The notes under the pieces are model-generated. The model saw only the letters and a list, made by a program, of their open reading frames with translations, had not been told where the DNA came from and searched no databases. A stretch of DNA of 64,000 bases from CF-162 sp963667205 (GTDB taxonomy: Bacteria > Chloroflexota > Dehalococcoidia > SM23-28-2 > RBG-16-64-32). The translations under genes were made by a program, and so were the position numbers. Where the stretch lies: assembly GCA_963667205.1 (NCBI GenBank), contig OY762959.1, positions 1,116,001 to 1,180,000 on the forward strand, read 5' to 3'. Below are positions 17,389-27,997 of the stretch, piece after piece. The stretch's first letter is position 1. The number at the start of each line of letters is the position of its first letter.

Positions 17389-18582
17389 CTAGTTCTCGTC
17401 GTAGAAGCGGACTGCCGCCGCGACGCCAGCGCCTTTGTCCAGCCCGATGCCGAGCTTCAGCAGCTCCGTTTCGAGCGCGAAGAGCAGGCCGAGGACGTTC
17501 TGCGCCGTCGAGTTGTAGCCCATCAGACCGATGCGCATGATCTTTCCCGCCAGGTCCCCGATGCCACCGCCGACCTCGATGTTGTGCTCGTTCAGCAGGC
17601 CGGTGCGCAGCTTGCGCTCCTCCACGCCATCGGGCACCCGGACCGTCGTCAGCGGCGGCAGCCGGTAGCCCTCCTGGGCGTGCAGCGCCATGCCCATCGC
17701 CTCGAGGCCGGCCGCGAGCGCATCGGCGTTGCGCTTGTGGCGGACTATGCGCTCCTCGATCCCTTCGTCGAGCACGATGCGGAGGCCTTCTCTCAGGGCG
17801 TAGAGCATCGTCATCGGCGGCGTGTGGTGGTACATGCGCGTTGTGCCGCCGCCCCAGTAGCGCCCGAGGATGTTCAGGTCGACGTAGAAGCTGGCGACAG
17901 GCGTCTCCCGCTTCTCGATCACCTCCATCGCCGCCGCGCTGACCGTCAGCGGCGCCATGCCGGGCGGGCCGGAGAGGCACTTCTGCGTGCCGGAGTAGCA
18001 GACGTCGATGCCCCAATCGTCGATTCGCAGCTCGCAGCCGGTGAGGCTGGTGACGGCGTCGACGAGCAGCAGCGCGCCCGCTTCGTGCGTGATGCGCGAG
18101 ACCTCTTCCAGAGGCTGCAGGACGCCGGTGCTCGTCTCGCCGTGCACGATCATCACGGCCTTCACCCTCCCGGCCTTCGCCAGCGCGGCGCTGATCTGTT
18201 CCGGTTCGATGATGCGTCCCCAGTCGGCCTCTACCGGAAAGACGGTGGCACCGCAGCGCTGCGCCATGTCCGCCAGACGCGTACCGAAGAAGCCGTTCAT
18301 GCAGACGATGACGTTATCGCCCGGCTCGACGATGTTGTAGACGGCCGCCTCCATGCCGGCGGTGCCGGTGCCGGAGATCGCCATCGTCATGTCGTTCTCC
18401 GTGCGGAATGCCGTGCGCAGAGGCCGCTGCGTGTCGTCCATCAGCTCGATGAACACGGGGTCGAGGTAGCCGATGACGGGCTGCATCATCGCGCGGTAGA
18501 CGCGCGGGTGCACGTTGGAGGGCCCGGGCCCGAGGAGTTGCCGGTGCGGCAGGTTCAGTTCGCCAAGCGGTTCAGTGGTCAT
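17389..18582 (-). CDS. Class V aminotransferase, alanine/serine-glyoxylate type
   Basis: A 397-residue PLP enzyme of the alanine-glyoxylate/serine-glyoxylate aminotransferase family. Key features are GPGPSNVHPRVYRAM at the N-terminus, SGTGTAGMEAA (about 70-80), HGETSTGVLQPLEEV (about 148-162), the PLP aspartate in LLVDAVTSL (D175) and the Schiff-base lysine in SGTQKCLSGPPG (K201). It transfers an amino group to glyoxylate to give glycine. Its position 59 nt downstream of gcvPB in the glycine cleavage operon fits: glycine made here can feed the cleavage system. Full length for the family. Confidence 0.85.
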   Translation of the reverse strand: MTTEPLGELNLPHRQLLGPGPSNVHPRVYRAMMQPVIGYLDPVFIELMDDTQRPLRTAFRTENDMTMAISGTGTAGMEAAVYNIVEPGDNVIVCMNGFFGTRLADMAQRCGATVFPVEADWGRIIEPEQISAALAKAGRVKAVMIVHGETSTGVLQPLEEVSRITHEAGALLLVDAVTSLTGCELRIDDWGIDVCYSGTQKCLSGPPGMAPLTVSAAAMEVIEKRETPVASFYVDLNILGRYWGGGTTRMYHHTPPMTMLYALREGLRIVLDEGIEERIVRHKRNADALAAGLEAMGMALHAQEGYRLPPLTTVRVPDGVEERKLRTGLLNEHNIEVGGGIGDLAGKIMRIGLMGYNSTAQNVLGLLFALETELLKLGIGLDKGAGVAAAVRFYDEN

Positions 18583-18641
18583 GGTTCACCTTTCGGAACG
18601 TGGTTTCCCACTTTACCGCAGACAGGTCCCGGAGACGACGC

Positions 18642-20141
18642 CTACGCGTGCGGCTGCCAGCGCAGGACCGGCTTGCGGGCCGCCGTCGCCTCGTCCAGTC
18701 GGCGGAGGGGCGCGGTCGTGGGCGCCGCCTTCACAACCTCAGGCGTCTCCGTGCACTCGCGGTCGATCGCCAGCATCGCCTCGCAGAAGGCGTCCAGCGC
18801 TTCGATGCTCTCCGTCTCCGTCGGCTCGATCATCATCGCCTCGTCGACGATCAGCGGGAAGTAGATCGTCGGCGGGTGGAAGCCGTAGTCGATCAGCCGC
18901 TTGGCGATGTCCAGCGTCTTCACTCCTCGCCTTTTCTGCAGCGAGCCCGAAATGACGACTTCGTGCATGCACGGCCGGTCGACGGCGAGCTTGTAAGCGT
19001 CCTTGAGCCGCGCCTGCAAGTAGTTGGCGTTGATCACGGCGTTCTCGCTGACGTGTCGCAGTCCATCGCCGCCCAGCGATTTCATATAGGTAAGCGCGCG
19101 CACCAGGACGCCGAAGTTGCCGTGGAACGCCATCGTCTTGCCGATCGACTTCGAGGGGCGCGCCAGGCTGAAGACCCCATCGGACTGCTCGACGACGGGC
19201 GCCGGCAGGTACGGCGCGAGATGCGACTTCGCGCAGACGGGACCGGCGCCGGGGCCGCCGCCGCCGTGCGGAGTGGAGAACGTCTTGTGCAGGTTGAGGT
19301 GCACGACGTCGAAGCCCATGTCGCCGAAGCGTGCGCGGCCCAAGAAGGCGTTCTGGTTCGCGCCGTCGCCGTACAGGAGTGCACCCTTCGCGTGCAGCAT
19401 CTCGGCGATCCGGCCCGTCTCGCGATCGAAGAGTCCGAGCGTCGAGGGGAGCGTGTACATCATCCCGGCGACGGTCTCGTCGATGCTTCCGGCGAGGAAG
19501 CCGATGTCGGCGTTGCCATCGTCGTCGCAGGGCACCGAGACGACCTCGAAACCGGCCATCGCCGCGGTCGCCGGGTTGGTGCCGTGTGCGGAGTCGGGTA
19601 CGAGCACCTTGCGGCGCGCGCCATCGCCACGGTCCTGGTGGTAGGCCTTGAACATGAGCAGGCCGCAGAGTTCGCCCTGTGCGCCCGCGGCCGGCGCCAG
19701 ACCTGCCGCGTCCATGCCCGTGATCGTGCAAAGCCACGTCTGCAGCTCGTACAGCAACTCAAGAGCGCCCTGCACCGTCGCGGCCGGCTGTTGAGGGTGG
19801 ACCCCGGCGAATCCGGGCAGCGCGGCGACCTCCTCGTTGACTTTTGGGTTGTACTTCATCGTGCAGGAGCCCAGCGGATAGAAGCCGCTGTCGACGCTGT
19901 AGTTGAGCCGGCTGAGCCCGACGAAGTAGCGGATGATCTCGTTCTGCGCCATCTCCGGCAGCCGTAGATCGTCCCGCAGGAAGCGCTCGTCCGGCAGCGG
20001 CGACTCCGGCACGTCGAGCGCCGGCAGCAAGACACCCTTGCGTCCGGGGCTGCTGCGGTCGAAGGTCAGCCTGCCGCCGATCTCCCCGTGGGGCGGGTCG
20101 GCTTGCCGCTCGGAGGAGACGTGTTCGTCGGTCATCTTCAT
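18642..20141 (-). CDS. gcvPB: Glycine dehydrogenase (decarboxylating) subunit 2
   Basis: 499 residues, full length for the C-terminal half of the split P-protein. Motifs: GFYPLGSCTMKYNPK, PAAGAQGELCGLLM, and the PLP-lysine region LNLHKTFSTPHGGGGPGAGP. Together with GcvPA it decarboxylates glycine and passes the aminomethyl group to lipoyl-GcvH. The ATG at 20141 overlaps the stop of the inserted GxxExxY gene by ATGA. In the inferred ancestral arrangement it overlapped the gcvPA stop in the same way. The first residues are MKMTDEHV. Confidence 0.93.
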   Translation of the reverse strand: MKMTDEHVSSERQADPPHGEIGGRLTFDRSSPGRKGVLLPALDVPESPLPDERFLRDDLRLPEMAQNEIIRYFVGLSRLNYSVDSGFYPLGSCTMKYNPKVNEEVAALPGFAGVHPQQPAATVQGALELLYELQTWLCTITGMDAAGLAPAAGAQGELCGLLMFKAYHQDRGDGARRKVLVPDSAHGTNPATAAMAGFEVVSVPCDDDGNADIGFLAGSIDETVAGMMYTLPSTLGLFDRETGRIAEMLHAKGALLYGDGANQNAFLGRARFGDMGFDVVHLNLHKTFSTPHGGGGPGAGPVCAKSHLAPYLPAPVVEQSDGVFSLARPSKSIGKTMAFHGNFGVLVRALTYMKSLGGDGLRHVSENAVINANYLQARLKDAYKLAVDRPCMHEVVISGSLQKRRGVKTLDIAKRLIDYGFHPPTIYFPLIVDEAMMIEPTETESIEALDAFCEAMLAIDRECTETPEVVKAAPTTAPLRRLDEATAARKPVLRWQPHA

Positions 20142-20713
20142 CGTCCGGCCTGCCTGTCAACGGATTCTTTGAACGGATGAACGGATCGGGGTTGCGGTGG
20201 CAGCCAGACGTATCGCCTGATTCGATTTCGCCAGGCCTCTGCGTTGCTTGGTGGGAAGATGCGCTTGTACTCTAGGGATCTTCGTCCGAAGTTCAACAAC
20301 AGCCCGACTGGCATGCCGGAAGCGACCAGGTAGGTGATGACCTGCGCGACCTCGTCATTCGTCAGCAGGTGAGAAACCGCTTTCTCCTCGACAACGACGG
20401 CGTCCCCGACGAGATGGTCGATGTACAACTGGCCGATGTAGATGCCTTCGATACTGATTTCGATAGGCTGTTCGGCGATGAACTCCACACCTGCTTGCGC
20501 CAGCTCCGCAGAGAGGGCGCGCTGATAGAACGCCTCCTTCAAGCCGGAACCCAATCTGTTGTGGACCCGCATCGCCGCCCCGACGATCTTGTAGGTCAAG
20601 TCCGCATACGGCTTCGGCTCGATCCGATTATCCGTTCTCCTATCCGTTGACAGCCCCACGACGCGCATCCTCGGCCCTCCTTCCCGCACGTCCAACACGC
20701 TCGTGGCACTCAT
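20138..20713 (-). CDS. GxxExxY-family protein (PD-(D/E)XK-like) inserted between gcvPA and gcvPB
   Basis: 191 residues. The family signature GxxExxY is present as GLKEAFY, preceded by LTYKIVGAAMRVHNRLGSG. A PD-(D/E)XK-type core can be read in YIDHLVGDAVVVEEK, with Asp and the E-x-K arrangement, consistent with the nuclease-like fold assigned to the family. The biological role is unknown. Start and stop overlap gcvPA and gcvPB, each by ATGA. A 14-bp direct repeat (20138-20151 and 20710-20723) brackets the gene, so both it and GcvPA end in AGR-stop. Base composition looks less GC-rich than the gcv genes. The N-terminal 35 residues or so are encoded by element-end sequence rather than the conserved domain. 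Confidence 0.85.
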   Translation of the reverse strand: MSATSVLDVREGGPRMRVVGLSTDRRTDNRIEPKPYADLTYKIVGAAMRVHNRLGSGLKEAFYQRALSAELAQAGVEFIAEQPIEISIEGIYIGQLYIDHLVGDAVVVEEKAVSHLLTNDEVAQVITYLVASGMPVGLLLNFGRRSLEYKRIFPPSNAEAWRNRIRRYVWLPPQPRSVHPFKESVDRQAGR

Positions 20714-20723
20714 CGTCCGGCCT
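20138..20723. mobile_element. Candidate minimal GxxExxY insertion with 14-bp direct repeats
   Basis: TCATCGTCCGGCCT occurs at 20138-20151 and again at 20710-20723, like a target-site duplication; removing one copy plus the intervening 558 bp restores a direct gcvPA-gcvPB ATGA overlap. Inside the left end AACGGAT occurs three times (20159-20165, 20172-20178, 20180-20186, the last two as tandem GAACGGAT). The right end carries the reverse complement ATCCGTT twice (20630-20636, 20642-20648). The 12-mer CTGTCAACGGAT (20154-20165) is inverted at 20642-20653. No transposase is encoded. Confidence 0.6.
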
Positions 20724-22041
20724 CCGCCAGGGCGTCGCGCAGCCTGTCGATGTCTGCGCGGGTGTTCATCTCCGTCACGCAGACGAGCATGCTTCCCTGC
20801 CCGCCCGGGCTCTCGACCAGGTGTGAGACGTCGAGGCCGCCGATTATGTCGCGTTCGAGCAAGCGCGCGTTGATCTCGGCCGGTGGCTTCGGGCAGCGCA
20901 CGACGAACTCCTTTAAGGCCGGCTTCGATCGGTCGACGGAGTAGCCCTCGAGCGCATCGATCTCCGTGGCGGCATAGCGAGCCTTGTGATAGCAGGTCTC
21001 GGCGATCGTGCGCAGCCCGTGCTTGCCAACCGTCGCCAGGTAGACCGTTGCCGCGAGGCCCACGAGCTGCTGGCTCGTGCAGATGTTGGAGGTCGCGCGC
21101 TCGCGGCGGATGTGCTGCTCGCGCGTCTGAAGCGTGAGCACGTATCCGGTGCGGCCGTCGAGATCCGTCGTGCGGCCGACGATCCGGCCCGGCATCTGAC
21201 GCACGTAGTCCTTCTTGCAGGTGAACAGGCCGATGTAAGGGCCACCGTAGTTCAGCGGCCAACCGAGGCTCTGCCCTTCCGCCACGGCGATGTCGGCACC
21301 GTATTCGCCCGGCGGCGCCAGCATGCCCAGCGAAATCGGGTCGACGGCCGCCACGAAGAGCGCACCGGCGGCCCGCGCCGATTCGCCGAGCGACCAGACG
21401 TCCTCCAGGCCACCGAGGAACGCCGGCTGCTGTACGGTGAGGCAGGCGTGCTGATCCGTGAGGCCAACTTCGTCAACGACGTCGACGAACAGGCCGGGGC
21501 CGAACGCGTAGGTGCGGACGACCTCGAGCCAGTCCGGGTTCACACTGCGGTGGACGGCGATGCGCTCGCGCCCGCTGATGCGGCAAGCCATGAGGCAGGC
21601 CTCGGCGAGGGCGCTGGCGCCGTCGTACATGCCCGCGTTGGCGACGTCCATGCCCGTCAGCTCGCAGGTCAGCGACTGCAGCTCGAACATCGTCTGCAGC
21701 GTGCCCTGGCTGATCTCCGGCTGGTACGGCGTGTAGGCGGTGGCGTATTCGCCGCGGCTGACGATGTGCGCGACGGTGCTCGGGATGAAGTGGCGGTAAG
21801 CGCCGGCGCCGAGGAACGACGCCGTGCCGTTCGCCGCGACGACGTTCTTGTGCGCCAGGTCCGCCATCTCGCGCGTCAGTTCGAGCTCCGAGAGCGCCGG
21901 CGGCAGGTCGAGGCCGTCGATGCGGAACTCCGGCGGGATATCCGCGAAGAGTTCATCGGACGAGGCGACGCCGACAGCGTCCAGCATGCGGCGTCGGTCT
22001 TCGTCGGTGTTCGCGATGTACGGGTGCGGAGACGAGGCCAT
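20710..22041 (-). CDS. gcvPA: Glycine dehydrogenase (decarboxylating) subunit 1
   Basis: 443 residues, full length for the N-terminal half of the split P-protein. It begins HPYIANTDEDRRRMLDAVG, followed by FLGAGAYRHFIPSTVAHI, TAYTPYQPEISQGTLQTMFE, and GQSLGWPLNYGGPYIGLF, all hallmark GcvPA segments. It works as a heterotetramer with GcvPB. The ATG overlaps the gcvH stop by ATGA, and its own stop overlaps the GxxExxY start. It ends AEAGR, encoded by the direct-repeat sequence. Confidence 0.93.
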   Translation of the reverse strand: MASSPHPYIANTDEDRRRMLDAVGVASSDELFADIPPEFRIDGLDLPPALSELELTREMADLAHKNVVAANGTASFLGAGAYRHFIPSTVAHIVSRGEYATAYTPYQPEISQGTLQTMFELQSLTCELTGMDVANAGMYDGASALAEACLMACRISGRERIAVHRSVNPDWLEVVRTYAFGPGLFVDVVDEVGLTDQHACLTVQQPAFLGGLEDVWSLGESARAAGALFVAAVDPISLGMLAPPGEYGADIAVAEGQSLGWPLNYGGPYIGLFTCKKDYVRQMPGRIVGRTTDLDGRTGYVLTLQTREQHIRRERATSNICTSQQLVGLAATVYLATVGKHGLRTIAETCYHKARYAATEIDALEGYSVDRSKPALKEFVVRCPKPPAEINARLLERDIIGGLDVSHLVESPGGQGSMLVCVTEMNTRADIDRLRDALAEAGR

Positions 22042-22430
22042 CAGGCGTCCTCCGCCTCAATGATCGCCTCATACTCATCGGCCGAGAGCAGCTTCGCCAG
22101 CTCGGCCACGTCCGAGAGACGCACCTTGATCATCCAGCCGTCGCCGTACGGATCGTCGTTTACCGCCTCCGGGCTGTCGGCGAGGCCGCTGTTCGCTTCG
22201 GTCACCTCGCCTGAGACCGGCGCGAAAAGCTCGGACACCGCCTTTACGGACTCGATCTCGCCGAACTTCTGCGCGCTGCTGATCGCCGCGCCGGCCGCGG
22301 GCAGCTCCACGAAGACGATGTCGCCCAACTGGTCCTGCGCGTAGTCTGTGATGCCGATCGTGCCGGTGTCACCCTCGACACGTACCCACTCGTGCTCGGT
22401 CGTGTACTTCAGCTCAGGCGGGCTGACCAT
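22041..22430 (-). CDS. gcvH: Glycine cleavage system H protein
   Basis: 129 residues; the ATG at 22430 lies 17 nt inside the end of gcvT. The lipoylation site is K63 within FGEIESVKAVSELFAPVSGEV, and the family ending GDGWMIKVRLSD is present. It shuttles the aminomethyl group between P- and T-proteins on its lipoyl arm; the lipoyl synthase gene is at 46557 in this window. Overlaps on both sides indicate tight translational coupling. Confidence 0.93.
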   Translation of the reverse strand: MVSPPELKYTTEHEWVRVEGDTGTIGITDYAQDQLGDIVFVELPAAGAAISSAQKFGEIESVKAVSELFAPVSGEVTEANSGLADSPEAVNDDPYGDGWMIKVRLSDVAELAKLLSADEYEAIIEAEDA

Positions 22431-23547
22431 TCGTCTCCTTGCTCTTCTTCGGTCTCTTGTAGAACGGCCTCGGCACGACTTCGACCGGCAGCGGTTTGCC
22501 CCTGACGTCGACTTCCAGCCGGGCTCCAACCTCGCCGAGCGCCGGTGGCAGGACGCCGAGTCCGATGCTGACGCCGAGCGTCGGCGAGAAGCCACCGCTC
22601 GTGACGACGCCGACGTCAAGGCCGCCGTCGCGGATGGCGTGTCCGCCTCGCATGATGCCGCGACCGAGCGCCCGCAGGCAAACGAGCTGCCGCCCGACGC
22701 CTCGCTCCGCCATCCGGCGAAGCGCCTCGCGCCCCAGGAAGTCTGCGCCGTCGTCGAGCGTGACGACCCAGTCCAGGCCGACCTCGAACGGGTTTGTCGC
22801 CTCGTCGATGTCGTTGCCGTAGAGGAGCAGCGCCGCCTCCAACCGCAGCGTGTCGCGGGCGCCGAGGCCACAAGGCCTCACATCCGCATCGAGCAGAGCA
22901 CGCCAGAGCGCCGGGCCGCCTCGCCCGTCTATCACCAGCTCCAGCCCGTCCTCACCCGTGTAGCCCGTGCGCGAGGCGAAGAGCACCTGCCCGTTCCAGT
23001 CAGTCTCGCCGCAGCGCCGCGGCTTGAGTGAGCGTACGAACTGCGCCCCGACAACGGCGTCAAGCCGAGCAAGCGCATCCGGCCCCTGCACCGCGATCAT
23101 CGCCGTCGACCGGTGGCGGTCCACGAGGCGCGCGTCGAACCGCGCAACGTGGCTGGCCATCCAGCCGAGCATCTTCGGCGCGTTGGCGGCGTTGACCACG
23201 ATCAGCCAGCGCTCGTCCTCCAGCCGGAACACGTAGACGTCGTCGAGGATGCCGCCGTCCTCCCGGCAGGCCGCGGCGTAATGACCGGCGCCGGGCTCAA
23301 GGCTCGCGACGTCCCATGTGCACAGGTAGCGCAGAAAGCGGCCTGCTTCCGGGCCGCGGACCTCGAAGCGGCCCATGTGCGAGACGTCGAACATGCCGGA
23401 GGCCTCGCGCACAACTCTGTGCTCTTCGACGATGCCCGCGTACTGAACCGACATCTCCCAGCCCGCGAACGGCACGAGGCGGGCGCCCAGGGCCGAGTGC
23501 TCGGCGTGGAGCGGCGTGTGGAGGAGGGTTTCGGTTTCAGGTGACAT
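22414..23547 (-). CDS. gcvT: Aminomethyltransferase (glycine cleavage T protein)
   Basis: 377 residues, first gene of the gcv operon. It has LHAEHSALGARLVPFAGWEMSVQYAGIVEEH, GMFDVSHMGRFEVRG, and ASRTGYTGEDGLELVI, the folate-binding barrel motifs of GcvT. It transfers the methylene group from aminomethyl-lipoyl-GcvH to tetrahydrofolate and releases ammonia. Only 45 nt separate its start from an oppositely oriented tRNA gene, leaving no room for a glycine riboswitch in the spacer. Confidence 0.93.
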   Translation of the reverse strand: MSPETETLLHTPLHAEHSALGARLVPFAGWEMSVQYAGIVEEHRVVREASGMFDVSHMGRFEVRGPEAGRFLRYLCTWDVASLEPGAGHYAAACREDGGILDDVYVFRLEDERWLIVVNAANAPKMLGWMASHVARFDARLVDRHRSTAMIAVQGPDALARLDAVVGAQFVRSLKPRRCGETDWNGQVLFASRTGYTGEDGLELVIDGRGGPALWRALLDADVRPCGLGARDTLRLEAALLLYGNDIDEATNPFEVGLDWVVTLDDGADFLGREALRRMAERGVGRQLVCLRALGRGIMRGGHAIRDGGLDVGVVTSGGFSPTLGVSIGLGVLPPALGEVGARLEVDVRGKPLPVEVVPRPFYKRPKKSKETNGQPA

Positions 23548-23554
23548 TTGGCTG

Positions 23555-23584
23555 TTGCCTTGCCTCGACGGCGACGGGTAGGTT
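23555..23584 (+). promoter_or_regulatory. Promoter candidate for the tRNA gene
   Basis: TTGCCT at 23555-23560, 18-nt spacer, TAGGTT at 23579-23584. The expected transcription start is a few bases before the mature tRNA 5-prime end at 23593. Confidence 0.4.
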
Positions 23585-23592
23585 GTGGCTGC

Positions 23593-23666
23593 GCCCCGGT
23601 AGCTTAAGAGGAGAGAGCTCTTTGCTGACTACGAAGGAGATGTGGGTTCGAGTCCCACCCGGGGCG
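23593..23666 (+). tRNA. tRNA, anticodon GAC read as Val (identity uncertain)
   Basis: A complete cloverleaf can be drawn. Acceptor 23593-23599 pairs with 23659-23665 (GCCCCGG/CCGGGGC). The D arm is GCTT/GAGC with GG in the loop. The anticodon arm is CTTTG/CGAAG with loop CTGACTA, and the T arm is GTGGG/CCCAC with loop TTCGAGT. The anticodon at 23627-23629 is GAC, which reads valine. Oddities: T at position 37 where a purine is usual, G as discriminator, and no encoded CCA. A 9-bp hairpin follows at 23675-23695. Confidence 0.65.
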
Positions 23667-23674
23667 CCTCGACA

Positions 23675-23695
23675 GTGTCGCCGAAGCGGTGACAC
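23675..23695 (+). terminator. Hairpin after the tRNA
   Basis: A 9-bp stem (GTGTCGCCG with CGGTGACAC, one G-T pair) with loop AAG, followed by GTCTT. Plausible tRNA transcript end, though the T-run is poor. Confidence 0.4.
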
Positions 23696-23772
23696 GTCTT
23701 GAGCAGAGTGGTAATCTGTATCCACCGTAGTCAGCGAGCTTAGTCCGATTGGGCTACCGACGAGCGGAGCGG

Positions 23773-24657
23773 TCATGTGGCCGCTCCGTTTTGGTTTCCG
23801 GCGGATCCATTGGATATCTCTTCCCACTTCCGCTTCCCCTCCGCCAGCGTGACGCGGCCCACGCCCGGGTACCCGTGGTGCACTGAGACGATCGTCGCGT
23901 CCTTCTCGACCGACTTTTCGACGAAGCGCTTCTTCGTCTCCAGAGATACGAGTGGCATCGTGTCGAAGGCGCTGATCCAGGCGAGGCGCTCTAGCTGCAC
24001 CGGGTGCTGCGAGAGCTCGCCGATGTAGAGCGCGTAGTCGCCGCCGGACTCGATCTCGACGACGACGTGGTCGTCCGTGTGGCCCGGCGCACGCGCCATC
24101 CGCACGCCCGGAACGACTTCCGCGTCGCCCTCCACCAGATCGACCTGGCCGGCGTCGTCCAGCGGCTCGATGTTCTCCGCCAGATACGTGCCGCGCGTGC
24201 GCTCGTTCGGGTGCGTCGCGGCCTCCCATTCGCCCTTCTGGATGACGTAGCGGGCGCGCGGGTACGCCGGCCGCAGCTTGCCTTCGTCGACGACGGTGTT
24301 GCCGCCGCAGTGATCGAAGTGCAGGTGGCTGTTGATCACGACGTCCACGTCCTCTGCCGCAACGCCTTCAGCACGCAGGTTCTCGAGCAGCGTCCCCGTG
24401 TGCTCGATGTCCATCGCGCCGGGCGAGCGCGTCACTTTGTCGCCGCAACCCGTGTCGACAAGCACCGTCTTTTCGCCGCCGCGGATGAAGAGCGAGTTCA
24501 GGCCGACTGGTAGGCGGTACTTGTCGTCGATGTCCGGCGCGTACTTCTCCCACATCACCCTCGGCACGAGGCCGAATGTGGCGCCAGCGTCCTGGCGTAT
24601 AACGCCGTCGCTGACGACAAGTAGCTCAAAGTCACCAATGCGGAACCAGTAACCCAT
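23773..24657 (-). CDS. MBL-fold metallo-hydrolase
   Basis: A 294-residue protein from the ATG ending at 24657 (MGYWFRIGDFELLVVSDG), which fits the family start better than a longer upstream extension. The metallo-beta-lactamase metal motif is SHLHFDHCGGN (HxHxDH). Further ligands are likely in APGHTDDHVVVEI (His) and SVHHGYPGVG (His). The N-terminal arrangement with GLNSLFIRGGEKTVLVDTGCGDK resembles lactonase-like MBL hydrolases. The substrate is unknown. It is divergent from valS. Confidence 0.8.
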   Translation of the reverse strand: MGYWFRIGDFELLVVSDGVIRQDAGATFGLVPRVMWEKYAPDIDDKYRLPVGLNSLFIRGGEKTVLVDTGCGDKVTRSPGAMDIEHTGTLLENLRAEGVAAEDVDVVINSHLHFDHCGGNTVVDEGKLRPAYPRARYVIQKGEWEAATHPNERTRGTYLAENIEPLDDAGQVDLVEGDAEVVPGVRMARAPGHTDDHVVVEIESGGDYALYIGELSQHPVQLERLAWISAFDTMPLVSLETKKRFVEKSVEKDATIVSVHHGYPGVGRVTLAEGKRKWEEISNGSAGNQNGAAT

Positions 24658-24760
24658 GGGTGCGTGGAGGCGCGGTTCGGGGCGCGACCACGCCAAAGGT
24701 ACGCGCGCCGCCAAGGCCGGTCAAGGCGCCCGAGTCAGCCGCATGTGGATACTGCTCGCC

Positions 24761-24789
24761 TTGCCCGCAGCAGGCACGAATCCTACAAT
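24761..24789 (+). promoter_or_regulatory. valS promoter
   Basis: TTGCCC at 24761-24766, 17-nt spacer, TACAAT at 24784-24789, about 43 nt before the valS ATG at 24832. The -35 hexamer is the same as the one in front of nuoA. Confidence 0.6.
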
Positions 24790-24831
24790 TCGCCTACCGG
24801 GCCCTCTACGGGCACCGGTTTGTTTTCCGCC

Positions 24832-27525
<2,694 letters not shown>

Positions 27526-27542
27526 GTTGGCGCCAGATACGT

Positions 27543-27571
27543 TTGCCCCACGTATGCCGACCTGCTAGCAT
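27543..27571 (+). promoter_or_regulatory. nuo operon promoter, leaderless arrangement
   Basis: TTGCCC at 27543-27548, 17-nt spacer, TAGCAT at 27566-27571. The nuoA GTG start (27577) is only 5 nt after the -10 hexamer, so transcription would start at or near the start codon. Confidence 0.6.
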
Positions 27572-27576
27572 CGCTT

Positions 27577-27987
27577 GTGGCGAATGGCACAATTAGCTGG
27601 ATTAAGGATTTCGCCCCTTTGACAAGCGAAGTTTTCGACGTCTATATCGCCGTCCTCATCGCCACTATCTTTGGCTTTGTGCTTGTCGGGACAGCCCTCA
27701 TCGGCAACCTCGTCCTCTCGCCGCGCCAGAAGAGCAGGCACAAGGGCGTCACCTACGAATGCGGCATGCTCCCTATCGGCCGTTCGCGTGCGCAGGTGCA
27801 CTTTCGCTACTACCTGTTCGCCATCCTCTTCCTGATCTTCGACATCGAAGCCGTCTTTCTCTTCCCGTGGGCGGTCTCGTTCGTCGAGCTCGGCGAGCAG
27901 GCCTTCTACGAAATGCTCGTGTTCATCGGCATCCTGGCGTTCGGGCTCCTCTATGCCTGGAAGAAGGGTGTGCTCAAATGGCGCTAG
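27577..27987 (+). CDS. nuoA: NADH-quinone oxidoreductase subunit A
   Basis: 136 residues with three membrane helices; the family signature YECGMLPIGRSRAQVHFRYY is followed by FDIEAVFLFPWA. The start is GTG at 27577, with no Shine-Dalgarno and a -10 element immediately upstream. It is the first gene of an 11-gene complex I operon (A, B, C, D, H-N), and nuoB follows 10 nt later. Confidence 0.92.
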   Translation: MANGTISWIKDFAPLTSEVFDVYIAVLIATIFGFVLVGTALIGNLVLSPRQKSRHKGVTYECGMLPIGRSRAQVHFRYYLFAILFLIFDIEAVFLFPWAVSFVELGEQAFYEMLVFIGILAFGLLYAWKKGVLKWR

Positions 27988-27997
27988 GAGATACCTC

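Noticed and set aside
17584..18864. Long plus-strand frame opposite the aminotransferase and gcvPB
   Set aside because: Antisense shadow; the minus-strand frames contain the PLP-lysine motifs and full-length families.
20138..20713. GxxExxY gene as a restriction or toxin gene with a partner
   Set aside because: No methylase, antitoxin or specificity gene is adjacent; both neighbours are glycine cleavage subunits.
23548..23592. Glycine riboswitch before gcvT
   Set aside because: Only 45 nt separate the gcvT start from the opposite-strand tRNA, and no tandem aptamer pattern is visible there or beyond.
24658..24831. T-box leader before valS
   Set aside because: The promoter at 24761-24789 leaves a leader of only about 35-40 nt, too short for a T-box.
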